DNA from: a bacterium UBP10_UBA1149 | GTDB lineage: Bacteria; Desulfobacterota; Binatia; UBA1149 | DNA length: 15,776 nucleotides | Reading direction: 5' to 3' | NCBI GenBank assembly: GCA_002311335.1 | Contig: DBZX01000056.1 | Coordinates: 15,821 to 31,596, forward strand | In this document: in pieces, positions 8,098 to 13,676 of the stretch | How positions within the stretch are numbered: position 1 is the stretch's first letter | How the letters are laid out: every line of letters starts with the position of its first letter | The notes under the pieces: model-generated | Seen by the model: the letters and a program-made list of their open reading frames with translations, nothing else | Told to the model about the DNA's origin: nothing | Databases searched by the model: none | Translations under genes and position numbers: made by a program

Positions 8098-8640
8098 TTA
8101 ATGAATGTCGGTCGGGGCGGCCGCAGCGCTGGCGGCAGCGTTGATGCCGGCTGCGACATCACGCAGAAAACGTTCGAGCGTGTCGAGCGAAAACTCGAGC
8201 CCCGGGCTGCTCCAGGAAAGGGCCAGCAGGGCGCCGCCGTCACGATTGAAAACTTCGGCTTCCAGCCGCAACACGAAAGTATCGGCACCGTCGGCGCTTT
8301 CTACCGGGTAGCTGCGTCCGAGCAGGAGTACGCTGTTGCCGTCTTCGAGCGTGACCCTGCGGTTGGCCTTTATCCTGTTGCCCATCCGGGCCAGGCGAAA
8401 ATCACCGTCGCGCAGCCGGTCGGCCAGCAGCACGACCGCCCCATCGGCCGCCGAGCCAAGGCTGACGGCGGCCTGGTAGCCCGAGGGTACGGCCACCCGG
8501 CCTGGCGTTCGCCCGATCGAGGGCGGCCCCGAAGAGCCGCTGCCGGACGGCCCGGGGGCCGGGCGCGGGCCACAGCTACCGACAACGACCAGCAGGGCCA
8601 GCAGGGCCAGCCCGAGAGCGCACGCGGGCCGACTCTTCAT
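8098..8640 (-). CDS. Uncharacterised lipoprotein between trpG and dprA
   Basis: I do not recognise the family. The 180-residue product starts with a basic residue cluster, then a hydrophobic stretch (about 8-20) ending in a lipobox VGSC with Cys23. It is therefore a predicted lipoprotein, exported and lipid-anchored. Ser23+1 onwards is not seen: a Gly/Pro/Ser-rich linker (24-46) follows the Cys. After it comes a roughly 120-residue globular part with alternating hydrophobic strands (AAVSLGSAADGAVVLLADRL, then VLLLGRSYPVE, then TFVLRLEAEVF) and a final helix rich in alanine. There are no other cysteines after Cys23 and no catalytic signature I can name. The ATG overlaps the trpG stop as ATGA, which argues the gene is real and translationally coupled. 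Its long stop-free frame and signal peptide also support it. The role is unknown. Confidence 0.75.
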   Translation of the reverse strand: MKSRPACALGLALLALLVVVGSCGPRPAPGPSGSGSSGPPSIGRTPGRVAVPSGYQAAVSLGSAADGAVVLLADRLRDGDFRLARMGNRIKANRRVTLEDGNSVLLLGRSYPVESADGADTFVLRLEAEVFNRDGGALLALSWSSPGLEFSLDTLERFLRDVAAGINAAASAAAAPTDIH

Positions 8641-9224
8641 GGACCCGACTCGCCGCCGGTGACCATGTCGAGATAGTTGCCGAGCAGCGCCTTGCCCTCG
8701 CTGGTGAGTATCGACTCGGGATGAAACTGCACGCCTTCAACCTGCAACTGCTTGTGGCGTATGCCCATGATCTCGCCCTCGGCCGTCCACGCGCTGACCT
8801 CGAGCTCGGCGGGCAGGCTTTCTCTCTCGACTATCAGTGAGTGATATCGCGTGGCGATAAAGCCCTGGGGCAGGCCGCTGAAGACACCCCGGCCGTCGTG
8901 CTCAACGGGCGAGGTCTTGCCGTGCATCAGCCTGTCGGCCCTCACCACCTTGCCGCCGAAGGCACTGGCGATACACTGGTGGCCCAGGCAGACGCCGAGC
9001 ATGGGCAGCTTGCCGGCGAAGCGACGAACGACCTCCACCGAGATACCCGCCTCGCGCGGCGTGCACGGCCCCGGCGACACCACCACACCGAGGGGCCCGG
9101 CCTGCTCTATTTCTTCCGGAGTTATCTCGTCGTTGCGGTGAACAACCACTTCGGCACCGAGTTCACCGAGGTACTGCACCAGGTTCCAGGTGAACGAGTC
9201 GTAGTTGTCTACCATCACAAGCAT
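8637..9224 (-). CDS. trpG: Class I glutamine amidotransferase subunit of anthranilate / aminodeoxychorismate synthase
   Basis: This subunit hydrolyses glutamine and passes ammonia to a chorismate-binding partner, TrpE (tryptophan) or PabB (folate). Many bacteria use a single protein for both. The 195 residues match the family length. The N-terminus MLVMVDNYDSFTWNL is typical, the nucleophile Cys79 sits in GVCLGHQ, and His168 and Glu170 in VQFHPESILT complete the triad. The oxyanion-region SPGPCTP (50-56) is present. The open frame runs far upstream across comM, but that part is antisense shadow. I chose ATG 9224 because GGA lies 7 bases upstream and the family begins here. ATG 9236, four codons earlier, is possible. 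No trpE, trpD or pabB is visible nearby, so the partner must lie elsewhere and trpG versus pabA cannot be decided. It heads the minus-strand operon. Confidence 0.93.
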   Translation of the reverse strand: MLVMVDNYDSFTWNLVQYLGELGAEVVVHRNDEITPEEIEQAGPLGVVVSPGPCTPREAGISVEVVRRFAGKLPMLGVCLGHQCIASAFGGKVVRADRLMHGKTSPVEHDGRGVFSGLPQGFIATRYHSLIVERESLPAELEVSAWTAEGEIMGIRHKQLQVEGVQFHPESILTSEGKALLGNYLDMVTGGESGP

Positions 9225-9276
9225 CGGGTTTTCCATATCCGGCTTTTTAATATCACTGTCTCGCGGCCCAGTCACC

Positions 9277-9282
9277 ATTATA
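9277..9282 (-). promoter_or_regulatory. Candidate -10 element for the trpG-to-glnE operon in the divergent spacer
   Basis: The 108-base spacer between trpG and comM is clearly richer in A+T than its surroundings. Read on the minus strand, 9282-9277 is a perfect TATAAT. It would place a transcript start near 9270, about 45 bases before trpG. The expected -35 region (around 9300-9305) reads GGTACT, a poor match, so an activator or a weak promoter is possible. On the plus strand the same patch offers TATATT (9279-9284), which could serve comM, but again without a good -35. Confidence 0.4.
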
Positions 9283-9332
9283 TTACACCCATGGCGTTGA
9301 GTACCCACGCCCCGACCTGACAGATTAGGGGG

Positions 9333-10811
9333 GTGCTGGCTAGTACCAATACCTGTGCGCACGAAGGCGTCGAGGGCTACCTGGTCCGCGTGGAAGCCAG
9401 CGTCTCCACCGGCCTGCCCCAGCTCACCTTCGTGGGGCTGCCCGACACGGCCGTGAGGGAGGGCCGCGAGCGCGTGCGATCGGCCATAAGGGCCACCACC
9501 CCTGACTTTCCTCGCGGGCGTGGGCTGGTGAACCTGTCGCCGGCGTCCCGGCGCAAGGCAGGCTCGGCCTTCGACCTGTCGATCGCCATCGCCCTTCTCA
9601 CGGCGGCCGGGCTGAGCGAAACCGAGCAGGTGCGCGGCACGGCCTTCCTCGGTGAGCTGGGCCTGGACGGGCAGGTGCGCGCAGTAAACGGCGCCCTGCC
9701 GGCCGCCCTGTGCGCCTCGCGCCGCGGGCTCGAGCGACTGGTGCTGCCGCGCGCCAACGCCGCAGAGGCCGCGCTCGCCGGCGGCCTGGCCGTGTACGGT
9801 GTCGACAGCCTCGGCGAAACCCTCTCGCTGCTGCGCTCGGGCTTCAAGGCGGCGCCGGTGGTGGTCGACGCCGAGGCGCTGCTGGCCGAGCGCGCTGGCA
9901 CCAACTCCGACCTCGTCGACGTACACGGGCAGCAATCGGCGCGCCGGGCACTGGAGATCGCCGCTGCCGGCCGCCACCACATGCTCATGAGCGGTCCACC
10001 GGGCGCAGGCAAAACCATGCTCGCACGCAGGCTGCCCGGCTTGCTGCCGGCACTGTCGGTGGCCGAAGCCATGGAGATCACCACCGTCCACAGCGTGGCG
10101 GGTGTGGCCGGTGGCGCGCTGGTGACCGAGCGGCCCTTTCGCGCACCCCACCACGCGGTGAGCGGCCCCGGCCTGGTGGGCGGAGGCGGGCCCAGCATAC
10201 GACCGGGCGAGATCAGCCTGTCGCACCGTGGCGTGCTCTTTCTCGACGAGCTGCCCGAGTTCTCGCCGGCCGTGCTCAACCAGCTGCGGCAGCCGCTGGA
10301 AGAGGCCGAGCTCACCATCTGTCGCGCGGCGGGCAGCGTGACCTTCCCCGCCGGCTTTCTACTCGTAGCCGCCATGAACCCCTGCCCCTGCGGTTTCAAG
10401 GGTTGCACGGGGCGCGAGTGTCGCTGCAGCGACCAGCAACTGCGGCGTTACAGGAACCGCATAAGCGGCCCGCTGCTCGACCGCATAGACCTGCACGTGC
10501 ACGTGCCCAGGATCAGCTTTGCCGAAATGGATCCCGGCAAAAGCCCTGAAGACTCGGCCAGTGTTCGCCAACGCGTAGAGCGCGCGGCCCGCCGCCGCTC
10601 GCTGCGCGAGCAGAGCCGCCTGCCCTTTTCACGATCAGCCGAGGAGCTGCTGGGCAAGGCCAGCGAGGCCATGAACCTGTCGGCGCGGTCAACGCGCAGC
10701 CTGCAGGCCGTGTCGTCGACCATCGCCGACCTCGCCGACGAAAGCGAGGTGAGCTGCGCGCACCTGTCCGAAGCACTCCAGTACCGCCCGCTTGACGACG
10801 AACAGCTCTGA
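9333..10811 (+). CDS. comM: ComM, AAA+ Mg-chelatase-like branch-migration helicase (YifB family)
   Basis: ComM is a hexameric helicase that extends heteroduplex during natural transformation, but it is also widespread in non-competent bacteria. The 492 residues fit the family (about 500). The N-terminal ChlI-like domain has FVGLPDTAVRE (33-43) and NLSPASRRKAGSAFDL (67-82). The AAA+ core has Walker A GPPGAGKT (221-228) and Walker B VLFLDELPEF (301-310). A cysteine cluster with C351, C353, C358, C363 and C365 follows (MNPCPCGF...), then LLDRIDLHV and the C-terminal helical domain with TIADL. The GTG start at 9333 gives the expected VLA/MLA N-terminus. The G-rich stretch AGGGGG (9327-9332) touches the start codon, an unusually short spacing. 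It is transcribed away from the trpG-dprA operon and followed by a separate peroxiredoxin unit. Confidence 0.95.
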   Translation: MLASTNTCAHEGVEGYLVRVEASVSTGLPQLTFVGLPDTAVREGRERVRSAIRATTPDFPRGRGLVNLSPASRRKAGSAFDLSIAIALLTAAGLSETEQVRGTAFLGELGLDGQVRAVNGALPAALCASRRGLERLVLPRANAAEAALAGGLAVYGVDSLGETLSLLRSGFKAAPVVVDAEALLAERAGTNSDLVDVHGQQSARRALEIAAAGRHHMLMSGPPGAGKTMLARRLPGLLPALSVAEAMEITTVHSVAGVAGGALVTERPFRAPHHAVSGPGLVGGGGPSIRPGEISLSHRGVLFLDELPEFSPAVLNQLRQPLEEAELTICRAAGSVTFPAGFLLVAAMNPCPCGFKGCTGRECRCSDQQLRRYRNRISGPLLDRIDLHVHVPRISFAEMDPGKSPEDSASVRQRVERAARRRSLREQSRLPFSRSAEELLGKASEAMNLSARSTRSLQAVSSTIADLADESEVSCAHLSEALQYRPLDDEQL

Positions 10812-10844
10812 GTCCGCCTAACGCATACGACCGGTAATCAAGAG

Positions 10845-10872
10845 CCGGCGCTGCCCCCCCGGCGCTGCCCCG
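10845..10872. repeat. Two-copy 14-base direct repeat after comM
   Basis: The unit ccggcgctgccccc (10845-10858) is followed directly by a second copy (10859-10872) that differs at only its last base. It lies in the 139-base spacer between comM and the peroxiredoxin gene, just upstream of the candidate -35 at 10875. I see no hairpin with a T-run here, so it does not look like a terminator. It may be a slippage duplication or a pair of protein-binding half sites. Confidence 0.6.
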
Positions 10873-10874
10873 CC

Positions 10875-10904
10875 TTGACAAGACAGCCACCTACGCTGCA
10901 CATT
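10875..10904 (+). promoter_or_regulatory. Candidate sigma-70-type promoter for the peroxiredoxin gene
   Basis: TTGACA at 10875-10880 is a perfect -35 hexamer. After 18 bases, CACATT (10899-10904) is a weak -10 (three of six matches). Transcription would start near 10911, about 40 bases before the peroxiredoxin ATG. The weak -10 suggests help from an activator, or that the match is chance. No OxyR site was identified. Confidence 0.35.
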
Positions 10905-10937
10905 AGACCCGAGCCCGCGGCAGGCCGCCGCCGGACC

Positions 10938-10942
10938 GGAGG
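10938..10942 (+). promoter_or_regulatory. Strong ribosome binding site of the peroxiredoxin gene
   Basis: GGAGG lies 8 bases upstream of the ATG at 10951 and fixes that start. It is one of the best Shine-Dalgarno matches in the window, in keeping with a well-translated antioxidant enzyme. Confidence 0.85.
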
Positions 10943-10950
10943 CTGACACC

Positions 10951-11610
10951 ATGAGCGAAAATACCAGCGAACAAGCTACGACGTCCCTGCCCAGGTTGCT
11001 TGAGCCCGCGCCCGCGTTCGAGGCCGTGTCAACGCACGGGCCGATCAAGCTCGACGACTTCAAGGGCAAGTGGGTCGTGCTCTTCTCCCACCCGGCCGAT
11101 TTTACCCCGGTCTGCACCACCGAGCTGATGGAGTTTGCCCGCCGCAACGACGAGTTTGCCGCCAGGGGCGTGCAGCTCATCGGGCTTTCCATCGACAGCA
11201 TCTACTCGCACATCGCGTGGGTACAGAACATCAAGTCGAACTTCGACGTCGAGATACCCTTTCCCCTGATCGCCGACCTCGACACCACGGTGGCCACGGC
11301 CTACGGCATGCTGCACCCGGGCGCGAGCAACACGGCCACCGTTCGTTGCGTGTTTGTCATCGATCCCGAGGGCCTGCTGCGCGCCATGGTCTACTACCCG
11401 CTGACCAACGGTCGCAGCGTTGACGAGATCTTCAGGCTGCTGGTATCGCTGCAGACCACGACCGAGCACGCGGTGGCTACGCCCGAGGGATGGAAAGAAG
11501 GCGATGACGTCATCCAACCGCCACCGCTGACCGTCCCCGATGCCGAGCAACGGAGGAAGGACACCGGCCTGGAGGTCACCGATTGGTACTTCGCGAAACG
11601 AAAGCTCTAG
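10951..11610 (+). CDS. 1-Cys peroxiredoxin (Prx6 / AhpC-TSA family)
   Basis: This thiol peroxidase should reduce hydrogen peroxide and organic hydroperoxides in the cytoplasm. The 219 residues have the thioredoxin-fold core with the active-site signature HPADFTPVCTTE: Pro48, Thr52 and peroxidatic Cys55. The catalytic Arg is R132 in ATVRCVFVIDPEG. The long C-terminal domain (from about 165) with PEGWKEGDDVIQPPP (178-192) is the Prx6-type extension. The only other cysteine is Cys133, next to the active-site Arg. The C-terminal cysteine pair of some archaeal relatives is absent, which suggests a 1-Cys mechanism needing an outside reductant. There is no signal peptide. The ATG at 10951 is supported by GGAGG. 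The last 28 bases overlap the next gene, so the two are probably co-transcribed. Confidence 0.95.
   Translation: MSENTSEQATTSLPRLLEPAPAFEAVSTHGPIKLDDFKGKWVVLFSHPADFTPVCTTELMEFARRNDEFAARGVQLIGLSIDSIYSHIAWVQNIKSNFDVEIPFPLIADLDTTVATAYGMLHPGASNTATVRCVFVIDPEGLLRAMVYYPLTNGRSVDEIFRLLVSLQTTTEHAVATPEGWKEGDDVIQPPPLTVPDAEQRRKDTGLEVTDWYFAKRKL
11571..11576 (+). promoter_or_regulatory. Ribosome binding site supporting a TTG start inside the peroxiredoxin gene
   Basis: GGAGGT lies 6 bases upstream of TTG 11583, within the last codons of the peroxiredoxin gene. The full-strength match decides that the hydrolase-fold gene starts at this TTG. The next in-frame ATG, 28 codons later, falls inside the signal peptide. 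Confidence 0.75.
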
Positions 11611-12422
11611 TACCACCGGCCGCTGCCCTGGCGGGCCTCGCCGCCGGCCTGCTGCTGGCGGCAGGCATGGCCACGGCTGCCGTAACGGCGGGCGGCGGCA
11701 CGATCGACAAGCGCCCTTCGACGGTGCAGACCACCTTCAAAAGCGTGGACGCCGTGCTGGCCGCGCAGTGGGATTTTCCGTCAGCGGGCCTGGCGCCACT
11801 GGTGGTCATCATTCCCCCGGGTGGACGCGTGGACCGAAACGGCTGGCCGCCGGGACCCGACTTCGAGCTGGGCAAGGGCGTCTACCAGCGCCTCGCCGAG
11901 TTGCTGGTAGACAAGGGCTACGCGGTCTTCCGCTTTGACGCGCCGGGCGCGGGCCGAAGCAGCCCCGGGCACTGGGCCACCGACAGGTCGAACGCCCTGG
12001 AGGCCTACACCCGGGCCATAGACCACGCGCGCGTGGACACCGATCGCGTGTTCCTGGTCGGACACGGCAGCGGCACCGCGACCATAGGCGCCATATTCGA
12101 GCGCTTTGAGGAGGCCAACCCCCTGAACGGCGTCGCCCTGCTGGGCAACCAGGTGGGCGAGCGGCTCGCGTTGTCGCTCACTTCGCCGCTGCTGCTGGTC
12201 GTGGGTGACAAGTACCCCGATGACCTGTACCAGCACGGACGTTTCGTGCTCGACGCCCGCGAACACAACGAGGGCTCTAAGCTTGAAACCACGCTCGTCA
12301 GCATCGAGGGAAGCGACTCTTCGCTGATGCGGGAAGTATCGGATAACGGCTCGCCGGGCCTCGAACTGCGCCCCGAGGCCACCAAGGCCCTGCTCGCCTG
12401 GCTCGCGAATCACCGCAGCTGA
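11583..12422 (+). CDS. Exported alpha/beta-hydrolase-fold protein with degenerate catalytic motifs
   Basis: The 279-residue product begins at TTG with a short basic segment, a hydrophobic stretch (about 10-28) and a likely signal peptidase site after TAA near 33, so it is probably periplasmic or membrane-anchored. The body matches the alpha/beta hydrolase fold: strand and oxyanion loop LVVIIPPGGRVDRNGW (73-88), then GYAVFRFDAPGAGRSS (112-127), then the elbow VFLVGHGSG (156-164), and LLLVVGDKY (203-211). The layout resembles serine-esterase or peptidase-like proteins with an IAGSGPTDRDG-type loop. Where active relatives have G-H-S-x-G, this has G-H-G-S-G, so Gly162 replaces the nucleophile and Ser163 is one place late. 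Where a catalytic His is expected (G-x-D-H) it has GSDSSL (243-248). It may be inactive or use shifted residues. It is co-directional and overlapping with the peroxiredoxin gene. Confidence 0.8.
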   Translation: MVLRETKALVPPAAALAGLAAGLLLAAGMATAAVTAGGGTIDKRPSTVQTTFKSVDAVLAAQWDFPSAGLAPLVVIIPPGGRVDRNGWPPGPDFELGKGVYQRLAELLVDKGYAVFRFDAPGAGRSSPGHWATDRSNALEAYTRAIDHARVDTDRVFLVGHGSGTATIGAIFERFEEANPLNGVALLGNQVGERLALSLTSPLLLVVGDKYPDDLYQHGRFVLDAREHNEGSKLETTLVSIEGSDSSLMREVSDNGSPGLELRPEATKALLAWLANHRS

Positions 12423-12444
12423 TGCCGATGCGCACACCCGGGGC

Positions 12445-12476
12445 CGCCCCCCCGTATGAGGGGGCGAACAACCCCC
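12445..12476 (+). other. GC-rich inverted repeat with competing pairing partners
   Basis: In the 158-base spacer before the RND adaptor, CGCCCCC (12445-12451) can pair with GGGGGCG (12460-12466) across an 8-base loop. The same five Gs (12460-12464) can pair instead with CCCCC at 12472-12476 across 7 bases. The two stems exclude each other. A short TTTT follows at 12487-12490, too far for a standard intrinsic terminator. The rest of the spacer (to 12580) shows no convincing promoter and no Shine-Dalgarno in front of the adaptor ATG. Confidence 0.45.
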
Positions 12477-12580
12477 GTGGCCGCTGTTTTACCCCTACCT
12501 GTTTGCCGTGTGCCTGCTAATCTCGGACACTGGGCTGCTGCACGTCTGGCGCGGTGCCCCGTTAATCTTCTATCGTTGCC

Positions 12581-13672
12581 ATGTTCGACCCTAATTCATC
12601 CGCACGCCGACTCATCGTACTGACCTCCTGCTGCGCGCTCGTGCTGTCGGCCTGCGGCTGGTCGGACGACGATTCTTCGCAGCCCGAACGGCGCGCTGCT
12701 GTCACCCTCGCGGAAGCCGAAAGCCGCGCTGTCGAAGTGCGCTTCAACGCAGTGGGTAACGTCAAGGCCAGCCTCAGGGCCGAAATAAGCCCACAGGTTG
12801 ACGGCGTCATCACCGGGCTGGGATTCGAAGAAGGCGACAGCGTCACCCGGGGCCAGATGCTCGTGCAGCTCGACGACCGCAAGGCCCGCGCGTCGGTCAA
12901 CGTGGCCCGCGCGGCGCTGGACAACGCCGTGGCCCTCGCCGTGGTCAGCAGGCAACGGCAGTCCAGGATCGAGCGGCTTTTCAGCGACGAGCTGGTATCG
13001 GTCGAAGAACTCGAGGCCGCCCGGGCCAACCACCTCGGGGCGCAGGCATCGGTGCGCGAGAACGAAGCCTCGCTCGACCTCGCCACCCGCAGGCTCGAAG
13101 AGTACCGGCTGCTGGCCCCCTTCGACGGCGAGTCAGGATACCGGCACTACGACATCGGCAACTTCGTTCGCTCGGGCTCGACCCTGCTCGTTGTCACCGA
13201 CTCCACGCCGGTGGAAATAAGCTTTGGCGTTCCCGACAAGCACGCGGCCCTGGTCAAGAAGTCCACACCCGTTCGTGTCACGGTACCCGGACGATCCGAG
13301 GTCGTGCAGGGCGTGGTCAAGTTCATAGACCCCGCTGTTGACAGCGAGACCCGGCAGCTGAGGCTCAAGGCCGAGGTCAGCAACCAGGACGGCCTGCTTC
13401 GAGACGGACAGTTCGTGGAGCTGAGCCTGGTGCTCGAGTCACGCCCCAACAGCGTGGTTATCCCCGAGCAGGCCATCCTGGGCATAGGCGGAGAGCACTG
13501 GGTGTTCGTGGTCACCGACGGCAAGGCCGTGCAAAGGCCCGTGACCCTGGGCGAGCGTCTTCCCGGGGAAGTCGAGCTGCGCGCGGGCATGGAAGCCGGC
13601 GAGCAGGTGGTAATTGCGGGCCAGCATCGCCTGGCCGACGGAGACGCCGTGGCCACCGGCCTCGACGATTGA
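12581..13672 (+). CDS. RND efflux periplasmic adaptor (membrane fusion protein), lipoprotein
   Basis: This adaptor should bridge the inner-membrane RND pump and an outer-membrane channel. Its 363 residues start with a signal sequence ending in the lipobox LSAC (22-25), so Cys25 would be lipidated. The HlyD/AcrA-type order is visible. The first half of the barrel-sandwich (lipoyl-like) domain is AEISPQVDGVITGLGF, then EGDSVTRGQML. A helical hairpin runs from about 100 to 170. The second lipoyl half has LLAPFDGESGYRHYDIGNFV, where GESGYR replaces the common GVVGLR-type turn. A beta-barrel domain follows, then the membrane-proximal domain with VVIPEQAIL and AGEQVVIAGQHRLADGD. The transporter gene starts 4 bases after the stop. 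No Shine-Dalgarno precedes the ATG at 12581. No outer-membrane TolC-like gene is seen in the window. The substrate cannot be predicted. Confidence 0.93.
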   Translation: MFDPNSSARRLIVLTSCCALVLSACGWSDDDSSQPERRAAVTLAEAESRAVEVRFNAVGNVKASLRAEISPQVDGVITGLGFEEGDSVTRGQMLVQLDDRKARASVNVARAALDNAVALAVVSRQRQSRIERLFSDELVSVEELEAARANHLGAQASVRENEASLDLATRRLEEYRLLAPFDGESGYRHYDIGNFVRSGSTLLVVTDSTPVEISFGVPDKHAALVKKSTPVRVTVPGRSEVVQGVVKFIDPAVDSETRQLRLKAEVSNQDGLLRDGQFVELSLVLESRPNSVVIPEQAILGIGGEHWVFVVTDGKAVQRPVTLGERLPGEVELRAGMEAGEQVVIAGQHRLADGDAVATGLDD

Positions 13673-13676
13673 AGCG

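Noticed and set aside
6822..8144. 440-codon plus-strand open frame opposite dprA
   Set aside because: It is antisense to clear DprA motifs, with no domain or ribosome site of its own.
9225..10226. Upstream extension of the trpG frame, about 330 codons antisense to comM
   Set aside because: trpG family proteins start at the DNYDSF region. The extension lies opposite comM motifs and looks like composition shadow.
10845..10872. Intrinsic terminator after comM
   Set aside because: The sequence is a direct, not inverted, repeat and no T-run follows.
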